Source of the DNA: Herbinix sp.
GTDB lineage: Bacteria > Bacillota > Clostridia > Lachnospirales > Lachnospiraceae
DNA: 64,000 bases
NCBI GenBank assembly: GCA_029240245.1
Contig: JARBTJ010000006.1
Coordinates: 40,258 to 104,257 of the forward strand
Direction of reading: 5' to 3'
The notes beneath the pieces are model-generated. The model was not told the DNA's origin and ran no database searches. It saw only the letters and a list, made by a program, of their open reading frames with translations. The position numbers and the translations under genes were made by a program. This document shows, in pieces, positions 53,396-62,005 of the stretch; the stretch's first letter is position 1, and each line of letters opens with the position of its first letter.

Positions 53396-53507
53396 AAAGT
53401 GTCAAAAGGTGCTACGCACTTTTCGTACTACAATATACTGATATGGAAGCAAGCTTGCATATCAGTATATTGTAGCATGAAAGCACCGAAGGTGCTTTTG
53501 ACACTTT
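53396..53507. repeat. Four-way-junction palindromic element, copy 1
   Basis: Outer stem AAAGTGTCAAAAG/CTTTTGACACTTT, small hairpin GTGC-TAC-GCAC, long stem TACAATATACTGATAT/ATATCAGTATATTGTA capped by GGAAGCAAGCTTGC, and hairpin GCACC-GAA-GGTGC. Copy 2 is at 61666-61774. It abuts the end of the permease gene. Confidence 0.92.
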
Positions 53508-53513
53508 ATTCAA

Positions 53514-54338
53514 TTACCTTGTATATTTTTTCTCAAAAAAGGCTAACAGTTTATACAAACCGGTTGCCATAATACATAAAATTACAATGCTTAAAATAAC
53601 CCAGTCAAGTTTAAATACCTGGCTGCCATAAATGATCAAGTAACCCAGACCTGCTTTTGCTGCAAGGAATTCACCTATGATAACTCCGACTAAGGAAAGT
53701 CCTATATTCACCTTCATCAGACTAATGATGGAGGGAATATTTGAAGGAAGAATGACCTTTGATAGGACATCCCGTTTCTTGCCACCTAAAGTATAGATCA
53801 ACTTGATTTTATCTTCTTCCACAGATTTAAAATTAGAATACAGGGTAATAACACTGCCAAATACGGCTACTGAAACCGCTGCTACTATGATGGTTTTCAT
53901 ATTGTTACCCAGCCATACGATAAATACCGGTGCCAGAGCCGATTTCGGCAGGCTGTTTAAAACTATGAAGTAGGGTTCAAGTACCTTTGAAACGCTTTCG
54001 TTCCACCATAGGATGACCGCAACCAGCAGACCTAAAATATTAACAAGTGCAAAGCTGATTATGGTTTCCAGTAAGGTAATCCCGATATGGTAAAATAGCT
54101 GACCACTGGCTGCCATTTCAATAAAAGTCTTAGTAACCCTGGAAGGACTGGAGAATACAAAAGAGTTCACAATATCATAATAAGTAGTTACTTCCCATAA
54201 TAGGATAAAGCTTACTAGGATTATGAACTGATAAATTCGAATCCTTCTTTTTTGCAGCACATGCTTTCTTACATAAGCTTTCTGAGCAGCGGAAATGTTT
54301 AAGCCTTCGCTGGATACTTTTTTACGTTTCCCGCTCAT
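53514..54338 (-). CDS. ABC transporter permease (SsuC/TauC/ThiX type)
   Basis: 274 residues with about six membrane segments. The BPD_transp_1 loop is SLPKSALAPVFIVWLGNN...; EFLAAKAGLGYLIIYGSQVFKLD fits the nitrate/sulfonate/taurine/pyrimidine-precursor permease group. Starts 17 bases inside the ATPase gene. No substrate-binding protein gene is present nearby, and the ATPase partner is split, so the transporter is probably inactive in this state. Confidence 0.88.
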   Translation of the reverse strand: MSGKRKKVSSEGLNISAAQKAYVRKHVLQKRRIRIYQFIILVSFILLWEVTTYYDIVNSFVFSSPSRVTKTFIEMAASGQLFYHIGITLLETIISFALVNILGLLVAVILWWNESVSKVLEPYFIVLNSLPKSALAPVFIVWLGNNMKTIIVAAVSVAVFGSVITLYSNFKSVEEDKIKLIYTLGGKKRDVLSKVILPSNIPSIISLMKVNIGLSLVGVIIGEFLAAKAGLGYLIIYGSQVFKLDWVILSIVILCIMATGLYKLLAFFEKKYTR

Positions 54339-54964
54339 TATGATTTAACTCCTTCCAAATCAGATTAAAATAGTCTTTAAACTCAGGTGCACTTCTGGCT
54401 GCAAAAGGTGTTCGATCCGATATAGAAAGATTAATATCGAAAATTTTCTTAACCGTGCCCGGACGTGAAGATAAAACCACGACACGATCTGCCATACTGA
54501 TCGCTTCAGAGATATCATGGGTAATTAGTATCGCTGTTTTCTTTTCCTTACGAATAATCCCCCAAATATCATCAGCTACTTCCAGACGAGTTTGATAATC
54601 CAGAGCGGAAAATGGCTCATCAAGCAAAAGAATATCCGGTTCTAATAACAAGGTACGGATGAGTGCTGCACGCTGACGCATACCGCCGGATAGCTCTGAG
54701 GGGTAAGAGTTTTGAAAGGTAATCAGTCCATATGTGTTCATTAAATCATTTATCTGTACATAACTGTTATCCGTCAGCTTATGCTGTATTTCTAATCCCA
54801 GAGTGACATTTTTTAGTGTATTACGCCAATCGAGGAGATGGTCCTTTTGTAACATATATCCGATGTTTTTACCGGAGGATTTAATGTCCTTATCATTGAT
54901 ATATATTGAACCACTGCTGGGAGTGAGTAAACCGGCAATCAGAGAAAGTAAGGTAGATTTACCG
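54322..54964 (-). pseudogene. ABC ATPase, C-terminal part (SsuB/TauB type), separated from its N-terminus
   Basis: Reads GKSTLLSLIAGLLTPSSG (Walker A end), IGYMLQKDHLLDWRN (Q-loop), LSGGMRQRAALIRTLLLEPDILLLDEPFSALD (signature and Walker B) and TAILITHDISEAISMADRVVVLSSRPG. It lacks the first 46 codons, which lie at 58737-58876 on the same strand. The break is inside the GGT-AAA codons of Walker A. A shortened product could start at ATG 54855, without Walker A. Confidence 0.93.
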
Positions 54965-55043
54965 ATGGTATAGTAGGGGAAAATAGCATAGGTCAGGACT
55001 TAACTGCGTACATTTAATAAAGCAGGCAGATGGGTGTCAGTTT

Positions 55044-55229
55044 ATGAAAGAAATTAATATTGTTATTCACAATCCGAATTTAGTTGTTTCAAAAAGCATT
55101 CTGCAAAATACTACGAATCATTTATATATGAAAGCGATCGAACAAATCTTATTACAATCGGGCTTACCCTGGAAGGATCAACAAAGTTTGATAGATAAGG
55201 TATTGCTAAATAAGAAGCTCGAAGGATAA
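55044..55229 (+). CDS. 61-residue protein of the small element, unknown
   Basis: MKEINIVIHNPNLVVSKSILQNTTNHLYMKAIEQILLQSGLPWKDQQSLIDKVLLNKKLEG. Helical. Being next to the left end it could be an accessory or directionality protein, or a remnant. Weak ribosome site (GGGTGTCAG). Confidence 0.45.
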   Translation: MKEINIVIHNPNLVVSKSILQNTTNHLYMKAIEQILLQSGLPWKDQQSLIDKVLLNKKLEG

Positions 55230-55364
55230 TCGGGATTGTTTCATAGATATGCTTTTCAAAATAACAATTGCATTTTGTGAAAGTATGTATAGGATATAGT
55301 TGAAAAACTGACGAATAAAGAGTATGCTTTTTATATGATAAAATACAGATTGGAGAGGTGTTTT

Positions 55365-56819
55365 ATGGGGAAGAAAGTCCATGTTTATGAAACTGATGTG
55401 ACAAATGGGATTTACCTTAAGGAGAAGGAACCGCTTTTCTTTCGGGCAGATAAAAAAGGGAATGAAGGACAGGAGGATTCCATCCTGAATGTGTACGATC
55501 AGGTTAAATATCAAGAAATCCTTGGCTTCGGAGGTGCCTTCACGGAAGCCAGTGCCGTTAACTTTACTAAATTAACCGATGAACAAAAGGAAGAGGTATT
55601 GAATGCTTATTTTGATACCGAAAACGGGATCGGTTATAATTTCTGCCGCACGACAATCAATAGCTGTGATTTCTCTACGGAGATGTATTCCTATGATGAT
55701 ACACCAGAGGATTATGAATTAAAAGATTTTAGTATTAACAGGGATAAAAGAGATTTAATCCCAATGATCTTAGCCTCACAGGAAAAGGCTGAGGATATGC
55801 TTATCTATGCATCACCCTGGAGCCCTCCGGCCTGGATGAAAACAAATGGTAAGATGAATAAGGGTGGTTCTCTGAGAAAGGAATGTCAGGAGGCCTGGGC
55901 ACGTTATACTGCAAAATACCTTCAGGAGTATGAAAAGGAGGGTATCCGTATCTGGGGTGTTACCATTCAGAATGAAGCGAAAGCAGCACAAGGCTGGGAG
56001 TCCTGTATTTATGAAGCCGGTGAGGAACGAGATTTTGTAACGGGTTATCTAAAGCCGGCCTATGAAAGAGCAGGAGTGGGCGATCGTAAGGTCTTCTTCT
56101 GGGATCATAATAAGGAACGTGTCGTAGACCGCTGCATCGAAACCATGTGCAATGACCGTGCTAGGGCGGCCTTCGATGGCGTGGCTGTACACTGGTATTC
56201 CGGGGATCATTTCAGCGCTCTTTCGGTTGCACATGATCTGTTTCCTGACAAGCTGATTATTGCTACGGAAGCTTGCAAAGGCAAAGATAGAAAATACGCT
56301 TATGCTTCCGGAGAAAAATATGCCCATGATATTATTGGCGATTTAAATAACTGGGTAAGTGCATGGACGGATTGGAACATGCTCCTTGATGAAACAGGGG
56401 GACCGGATCACTGGACGGACGAACAGTTAGACTTTGAGCATGTCAGGGAAGAGATGGAAAAGCTTAATTTAAAGCCGGATTATAAGGATGAAAAGTTTCT
56501 TGATTTTCTGGCGAAGGTAAGGATTTGGATTGGAGAGTCTCCGATTATGTCCCATCATGACGAAAAGAAAATAGTGTATGCTTCCTCTTACTATTATGTG
56601 GGTCACTTCAGTAAATTCATTAAGAGGGGTGCCAAACGGATCGGCAGCTCCATTTACACGAATCAATTGGAGGTGTGCGCTTTCCTAAACCCGAATGGTG
56701 AGAAGGTTGCAGTTGTTATAAATTCGACCAATGACACCAAAAAAGTAAGTCTGAGGTATATGGGAGAACTGGCAGACTATATGCTGCAACCACATTCCAT
56801 CGTCACTTTTGTTTATTAA
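55365..56819 (+). CDS. Glycoside hydrolase family 30 enzyme
   Basis: 484 residues. GFGGAFTEASAVNF (N-terminal GH30 motif), SPWSPPAWMKTNGKMNKGGSL, general acid Glu in GVTIQNEAKAAQGWESC and nucleophile Glu in LIIATEACKG; a small beta domain closes the C-terminus (VCAFLNPNGEKVAVVINST). Family members cut beta-1,6-glucan, glucosylceramide or related beta-linked substrates. No signal peptide, so the substrate would be intracellular. Start 55365 after GGAGAGGTGTTTT. Cargo of the recombinase element. Confidence 0.92.
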   Translation: MGKKVHVYETDVTNGIYLKEKEPLFFRADKKGNEGQEDSILNVYDQVKYQEILGFGGAFTEASAVNFTKLTDEQKEEVLNAYFDTENGIGYNFCRTTINSCDFSTEMYSYDDTPEDYELKDFSINRDKRDLIPMILASQEKAEDMLIYASPWSPPAWMKTNGKMNKGGSLRKECQEAWARYTAKYLQEYEKEGIRIWGVTIQNEAKAAQGWESCIYEAGEERDFVTGYLKPAYERAGVGDRKVFFWDHNKERVVDRCIETMCNDRARAAFDGVAVHWYSGDHFSALSVAHDLFPDKLIIATEACKGKDRKYAYASGEKYAHDIIGDLNNWVSAWTDWNMLLDETGGPDHWTDEQLDFEHVREEMEKLNLKPDYKDEKFLDFLAKVRIWIGESPIMSHHDEKKIVYASSYYYVGHFSKFIKRGAKRIGSSIYTNQLEVCAFLNPNGEKVAVVINSTNDTKKVSLRYMGELADYMLQPHSIVTFVY

Positions 56820-57092
56820 TATCATTTGCTATGAGGGCAGCTCCGAAAAGGGCTGCCCTCATTATGTGTGTGCCCGGTGGGCACACGTTCTGGAATTAAT
56901 ACGTGATATTATTTACTCGTTTATCTAATACAAATCCGGAAATAATATATACAAATGTTGTTCAACCTATTACATGAGTGGAAGATGAACCAAGTTTCAT
57001 AATTTAATCGCTGTTACGCTAATATAATGGTAGAAGAAGGCATTCGTGATAGCTTATATATGCTTATTAGCACTTTGCCATGGAGGGATATT

Positions 57093-58727
57093 ATGCGTAT
57101 CGCTATTTACAGCCGTAAATCCAAGTGGACCGGTAAGGGTGAAAGTATAGAAAATCAGCTGGTTATGTGTAAAGAATATGTGAGAGCTAATTTTTCGGAG
57201 GTTAAAGAAGAGGACATCTCGGATTATGAGGATGAAGGCTTCTCCGGTAAGAATACAACCAGACCGCAATTTCAGAGAATGATGATGGATTTACGGAAAG
57301 AACATTATGATTATTTAATTTGCTATAAGCTTGACCGCTTGGGCAGGAATTTATTTGATTTTGTTACATTAATTGAGGAACTGAACCAATGGAAGACCTC
57401 ATTTATAAGCATTAAGGAGAGATTTGATACCTCAACTCCGATTGGAAGAGCCATGATGTACTTCACCGGTGTCCTGGCGCAAATGGAACGGGAGCAGATC
57501 GCAGAGCGGGTCAGAGATAATATGCTTATGTTGGCCAGATCCGGAAGGTGGCTGGGAGGAACGACGCCGCTTGGCTTTCATTCGAAAAAGGATGAGGTTA
57601 TAACATGGAATAATAAAAAGAAGACCTCTTATCTGCTAACGGTGAATGAGGAGGAAATGACCATGGTTCGGTTTATTTATCGTGAGTTCCTGAGCAGACA
57701 ATCCTTATCCCAACTGAATACATATTTTCTTCAGAATAATATCAAAACTAGAAACAGTAAGGAATATCAGATATCAACGATCCGTGATATTCTTACGAAT
57801 CCTGTCTATTGCACTGCGGACGCTGAAGCATATGATTATTTCCTCCAGCTCGGCTGCCAGGTTTGTATTGAAAAGGATGAACTTGAGGGTAAGCAGGGGA
57901 TAATCAGTTATGGGAAAACCTCATCCCTGAAATATAAGAATAAGAAGGAGGCACCGACGGAATGGATTATATCCGTTGCTAAACATAAAGGGATCATTCG
58001 TGGCAGAGATTGGGTGAGAGTGCAGAAAATTCTTTACGCAAATAAAAAGAAAGGTGATTGTTTCCGAAAGGTTCAAAATCCGGTTTCTTTATTATCGGGG
58101 ATTCTATACTGTAAATGCGGGTACGCTATGAGACCGAAGAACTATCCGGAGGACCGTTTGGATGAAAGAGGAAATAGAACCTTTGCTTATATTTGCTCCC
58201 AAAAGGAAAAATCCAAACGAAAGAACTGCAAAACAGCGAATATACATGGAAATACTCTGGATCAATTAATTCTAAAAGAGGTATTTGCCTATACGAAACC
58301 GGATAATAGCATGATTGAAAATATTGGAAAACTAAGGGACGGTCTTTCTGCCAGGCAGTGTGATGCCGGGAATGAAATAGTAATGTTGAATAACATACGA
58401 AACGAAAAGGAAAACAGGATAAAACAGCTGATTGTATCCTTAAGTAAGTCGGATGGTAATGATAGTTTCGTAAAATATATTGAAGAGCAGGTGAATCAGT
58501 TTGATACGGAGTGTAAAGAAATACAGAAAAGAATCACAGATATTTCTTTAACATACAGGAATGAAGCCTTTGACCAGAGTAAAATGGATCGATTGGTAGA
58601 TCAAATTGGTTCGTTTCCGAAATCGGTTGAACTATTATCTGTTCATGATATTAGAGAGTATTTAAGATCAATCATAGAAAAAGTTGTATGGGATGGCGTA
58701 GATGCCCATATTTATTTCCGCTACTGA
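57093..58727 (+). CDS. Large serine recombinase
   Basis: 544 residues. Resolvase domain: RIAIYSRKSKWTGKGESIENQ (catalytic Ser in YSRKS, residue about 8), DEGFSGKNTTRPQFQRMM, CYKLDRLGRNLFDF, GRAMMYFTGVLAQMEREQIAERVRDNM. Then the recombinase domain (PLGFHSKKD.., DILTNPVYC), a zinc ribbon (CKCGYAMRPKNY, YICSQKEKSKRKNCKTANI) and a C-terminal coiled coil. Start 57093 after GGAGGGATATT; the frame is open to 57027 without a site. Predicted to integrate and excise this element. Confidence 0.95.
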   Translation: MRIAIYSRKSKWTGKGESIENQLVMCKEYVRANFSEVKEEDISDYEDEGFSGKNTTRPQFQRMMMDLRKEHYDYLICYKLDRLGRNLFDFVTLIEELNQWKTSFISIKERFDTSTPIGRAMMYFTGVLAQMEREQIAERVRDNMLMLARSGRWLGGTTPLGFHSKKDEVITWNNKKKTSYLLTVNEEEMTMVRFIYREFLSRQSLSQLNTYFLQNNIKTRNSKEYQISTIRDILTNPVYCTADAEAYDYFLQLGCQVCIEKDELEGKQGIISYGKTSSLKYKNKKEAPTEWIISVAKHKGIIRGRDWVRVQKILYANKKKGDCFRKVQNPVSLLSGILYCKCGYAMRPKNYPEDRLDERGNRTFAYICSQKEKSKRKNCKTANIHGNTLDQLILKEVFAYTKPDNSMIENIGKLRDGLSARQCDAGNEIVMLNNIRNEKENRIKQLIVSLSKSDGNDSFVKYIEEQVNQFDTECKEIQKRITDISLTYRNEAFDQSKMDRLVDQIGSFPKSVELLSVHDIREYLRSIIEKVVWDGVDAHIYFRY

Positions 58728-58736
58728 CCCATCGCA

Positions 58737-58876
58737 TTACCGCAGCCGCTAGGCCCGACGATGCTGAGAAATTCACCATCCATCACATGAAAAGAAACAT
58801 CGAATAGGGCCGGTGTTTCTCCTTCGAGGCTATGATAGGTATAGCTAATATGATCAATATTTAATAGTTCGCCCAT
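58737..58876 (-). pseudogene. ABC ATPase, N-terminal part (SsuB/TauB type)
   Basis: Starts MGELLNIDHISYTYHSLEGETPALF after GGAGGAATAAC and ends at SIVGPSGCG, the first half of Walker A, where the mobile element begins. Read-through would add a few element codons. With 54322-54964 it forms one complete ATPase of about 260 residues. Confidence 0.93.
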
Positions 58877-58956
58877 GTTATTCCTCCATATTTGCTTATA
58901 CAGTATTATATGATTGGTGAAATGAGAGGTTACATAAGATATATTGGCGTAGGGGC

Positions 58957-59586
58957 TTACGATTTTATATTTTTATAATAGAATATGGCAAGCTGTGTAC
59001 GGTCGCGAAGCTCAAGCTTCTCTAAAATCGTACTGATATTATTACGGATGGTACCTTCACTCAAATACATAAACTCAGAGATTTCTTTATTAGAGAGACC
59101 GTCTGCTATCTTTGTAATGATTTCGTATTCTTTTTCTGTAATACCGTATTTAAGAAGACTTTTATCCTCGTTCGATTTTTCAATTAAATGAGGCAGTTTA
59201 TGTATAATCTCGGTTCCGTAGACATTTTGACCCATGTGGACTGCTTTTAAGGAGGGAATGATGCTTTCGTAATTCTGCTTTAGCAGGTATCCCTTTGCAC
59301 CAATACGTAACGCTTTAATAATATAATCATCATCTAAAAAGGTAGTCAGATATAATATTTTTGCTTCTGGAAATTCCGATAAAATACATTCTCCCGCTTC
59401 CAGTCCACTCATGATCTCCATTCGGATGTCCATAAGTAGAATATCGGGTTGGTACTTACGATATAATTCAATCCCTTCCTTACCATGATTTCCCGTACCG
59501 ATTACCGTGATCTCAGAATCGGATGACAGGATAATTTTTAGGGAAGAGCAGACTAATTTATCATCATCAATTAATAATACCTTCAT
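58957..59586 (-). CDS. NarL/LuxR-type response regulator
   Basis: 209 residues. Receiver: VLLIDDDKLV, phosphorylated Asp in ILLMDIRME (about residue 54), Thr in YLTTFLDD and Lys in GYLLKQN. HTH: ITEKEYEIITKIADGLSNKEISEFMYLSEGTIRNNISTILEKL. Start 59586 after GGAGGTATTTCCT. Partner of the kinase upstream; the ABC transporter genes follow in the same direction, so they may be its target. Confidence 0.93.
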   Translation of the reverse strand: MKVLLIDDDKLVCSSLKIILSSDSEITVIGTGNHGKEGIELYRKYQPDILLMDIRMEIMSGLEAGECILSEFPEAKILYLTTFLDDDYIIKALRIGAKGYLLKQNYESIIPSLKAVHMGQNVYGTEIIHKLPHLIEKSNEDKSLLKYGITEKEYEIITKIADGLSNKEISEFMYLSEGTIRNNISTILEKLELRDRTQLAIFYYKNIKS

Positions 59587-59671
59587 AGGAAATACCTCCG
59601 GAAATGATTTGTAGAATGATGGAAATGTGTGTAACATCTTTTGACACTGTAATCATAATATGCGATTACGC

Positions 59672-60799
59672 TTACTTAACGCTTGTAATCGCTTTTTTTG
59701 GTATTGTAATAAACAATTGAAAGCCCATATCGGTAGTTATGTTGACATTACCATGGAAACTCTTGATTCGGTCTGAGATATTACGAAGGCCCATTCCCTC
59801 TCCGAAATCCTGCTGATCAACTGCTTTTGTCACGAATAGCTTCGTTGATACAGCCACCGTTCCGTTATCATGAATGATCAACTGATACATAGCCGGATGC
59901 TCCCGTAGGATGACAGTGACCTTCGTGGCATTGGAATGACGGATAATATTAACCAGAGCTTCCTTGACGATAGCAATGAAACAATGCTTTAATGAGGAAG
60001 TCGGTGAATTTGTGATATCATAATCAAAGCTGATACGACAGAAGGTAAAATCCTTTACCAGATATTGAAGCTGTGAATATAAGTCGATTGATTCATCATA
60101 CATCTGATGAATACTGGCACGAATCTGATCCATTCCGCCGGATAAGGAGGTTTTTAAATCAGATAAACCTTCCTTCATGATATCCTCATTCGCAAGTGTT
60201 AGAAGTGCACCGACCTGCAGAAGGGAACGGGACAGCAGATGACCGATATTATCATGGATTTCCTTAGAAATTCGGTTACGCTCCGCTAATGTGGCCATGT
60301 GTATTTCACTATCCTGATTTTGCAATAGACTACGGTTTTTCTCCTCCAGTAAAAGCGAAATCTGTGTGGAACTATCCCTAAGTTCATTGTACTCGGTTTG
60401 CAGTGTGCATAATTTATCGGTTTTATACTTTAGAAGATAAGAAATAAATAGGAATAGTGCGATTAATATTAAGACCTTTGTGGAGTATTTTGATAAATTG
60501 ACCATTACCAGAAAGGGCACAATAAGAGTAGCAAATTGATATTTCATATGCAAAATGTTATATAGATGCAAGGGCAGAAAGATGATATAGGATGGTATAA
60601 AAATACATAAAATCATAAAAAAGATAATGCCCGTAAGCTTAAGCCGATGATCCTCAAAATATAAAAAAAGACTGCTTAAAAGTATGGAAATAATTACTGG
60701 AATGATAGCATAGTTAATATCTGCAAGATATAAATATAATGTAGTGCAGCACAGGAACAGTAATATTTTATCGTATATTTCAAACTTAGTGACAGACAT
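59672..60799 (-). CDS. NarX/DesK-type sensor histidine kinase
   Basis: 375 residues. About five membrane segments in the first 125 residues, a coiled coil (TLQTEYNELRDSSTQISLLLEEKN), HisKA_3 phospho-acceptor RNRISKEIHDNIGHLLSRSLLQ (His about 182) and the HATPase_c N-box KEALVNIIRHSNATKV with G-box DFGEGMGLRNI. No extracellular sensor domain, suggesting membrane or intramembrane sensing. Divergent from the hydrolase at 61115. Confidence 0.93.
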   Translation of the reverse strand: MSVTKFEIYDKILLFLCCTTLYLYLADINYAIIPVIISILLSSLFLYFEDHRLKLTGIIFFMILCIFIPSYIIFLPLHLYNILHMKYQFATLIVPFLVMVNLSKYSTKVLILIALFLFISYLLKYKTDKLCTLQTEYNELRDSSTQISLLLEEKNRSLLQNQDSEIHMATLAERNRISKEIHDNIGHLLSRSLLQVGALLTLANEDIMKEGLSDLKTSLSGGMDQIRASIHQMYDESIDLYSQLQYLVKDFTFCRISFDYDITNSPTSSLKHCFIAIVKEALVNIIRHSNATKVTVILREHPAMYQLIIHDNGTVAVSTKLFVTKAVDQQDFGEGMGLRNISDRIKSFHGNVNITTDMGFQLFITIPKKAITSVK

Positions 60800-61114
60800 T
60801 GATATCCCTCATAGATTATAGTATTATTTAATAACAATACAAAGAATTAGTAAATAATGGTTGCCTTTTTAGTATGGCATGTACACGGTATTCTGTCAAT
60901 CATCTTCCTGTCAGGTTTTGATGTAAGACGTTTCGTATCAGCCATTTAAACAGAACCTTTTTCTTGCTTGCTATGAAATAGGGTGATATAATTTCAATGA
61001 TATGGACGAAGTTTATAGTCACGGTTACCTTATGTCCGGAGGATTGATGTATGAATCACAGATCTATGGGTACTACCACAATTAAAATAAATAGGATAGG
61101 GAAGGAATTAAAAT
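60800..61114. other. Intergenic region, divergent promoters expected
   Basis: 315 bases without a gene. No clear operator or structured RNA recognised. Confidence 0.3.
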
Positions 61115-61663
61115 ATGAGAATTTTAGCAGAGGATACCATAGCTTTGGTGGTTGATTTTCAGGAACGCCTGCTACCGGTGATAAATGATAACGAAAAACT
61201 TCTTCATAATACGCGAATACTGATTCAGGGACTGAAAACCTTAGGTATCCCAATGATTGTTACCCAACAATATACGAAGGGAATTGGGATGACAGTGCCA
61301 CCGGTGGTGGAAGCTTTTGGGGATGAGGAATTTGAATTTTTTGATAAGACCGCTTTCAGTTGCGCGGATGATGAACAGATATTAAAAAGAGTGAGAGAAA
61401 CAGGGAAAAAGAACATTATTATCTGTGGAATCGAAGCTCATATCTGTGTACTGCAGACGGTAATTGATTTTGTAGAAAAAGGCTATGATGTAGTTCTGGT
61501 GGAGGACTGTATCGGTTCCAGAAAGGAAAAGGACCGACTTATCGCTGTTCAGAGAGCAGCATCGGAGGGGGCTGTTATAACAACCTACGAGTCTATTCTT
61601 TTCGAATTGACCAGAATAGCAAAAACGGATGTATTTAAGGAAATATCGAAGTTAATTAAATGA
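61115..61663 (+). CDS. Isochorismatase-family hydrolase
   Basis: 182 residues. Catalytic Asp in TIALVVDFQERLLPV, Lys in DKTAFSC and Cys in IIICGIEAHICVLQTVIDFVEKGYDV make the Asp-Lys-Cys triad of the YcaC/nicotinamidase superfamily. Substrate unknown. GGAAGGAATTAAAAT precedes the ATG. Confidence 0.92.
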   Translation: MRILAEDTIALVVDFQERLLPVINDNEKLLHNTRILIQGLKTLGIPMIVTQQYTKGIGMTVPPVVEAFGDEEFEFFDKTAFSCADDEQILKRVRETGKKNIIICGIEAHICVLQTVIDFVEKGYDVVLVEDCIGSRKEKDRLIAVQRAASEGAVITTYESILFELTRIAKTDVFKEISKLIK

Positions 61664-61665
61664 TT

Positions 61666-61774
61666 AAAGTGTAAAGTGCTACGCACTTTTCATGTTACAA
61701 TAAATTGATATAGAAGCAAGCTTACATATCAATTTATTGTAGCACGAAAGCACCAAAGGTGCTTTTGACACTTT
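61666..61774. repeat. Four-way-junction palindromic element, copy 2
   Basis: Same structure as copy 1: outer AAAGTGT.../GACACTTT, GTGC-TAC-GCAC, long stem TACAATAAATTGATAT/ATATCAATTTATTGTA, and GCACC-AAA-GGTGC. The long-stem differences from copy 1 are compensated on both strands. It begins 3 bases after the hydrolase stop. Confidence 0.92.
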
Positions 61775-61805
61775 TGTCTAATTAGGATAAATCAGATGAA
61801 ATGAA

Positions 61806-61858
61806 ACGGTGATATTGTGAAGCATGAAAAAGCATGCTTATCAATATCACCGTTTTTA
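61806..61858 (+). terminator. Terminator downstream of the hydrolase
   Basis: ACGGTGATATTG pairs with CAATATCACCGT, with an inner AGCATG/GCATGCT, followed by TTTTATC. Confidence 0.85.
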
Positions 61859-61893
61859 TCTTCATGACATTTATCCTGTCTGTAACATGGTAA

Positions 61894-61905
61894 TGACAAA
61901 TGTCA
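61894..61905. promoter_or_regulatory. Palindromic operator-like site before the ABC exporter
   Basis: TGACAAATGTCA, 5-bp arms with AA centre, about 100 bases upstream of the ATPase gene. The binding protein is unknown. Confidence 0.4.
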
Positions 61906-62005
61906 CTTTAACTCATGACGTATTTCACTTGGTTTTTAATTCCTATTCTTATATATTATACTCAGATAAACAAATTGAGCCATGATAGAATTTAGGAGGA
62001 TAAAT

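Larger units (their letters stand above)
54959..58742. mobile_element. 3.8-kb serine-recombinase element inserted in the ABC ATPase gene
   Basis: Bounded by the 6-bp repeat TTACCG (54959-54964 and 58737-58742). Next to these are imperfect inverted ends starting CGATGG (54963-54985 rightward; 58734-58712 leftward). It contains a 61-residue gene, a GH30 glycosidase and a serine recombinase whose stop is 10 bases from the right end. Removing one repeat copy plus the interior joins GPSGCG to KSTLL in frame. Confidence 0.92.
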
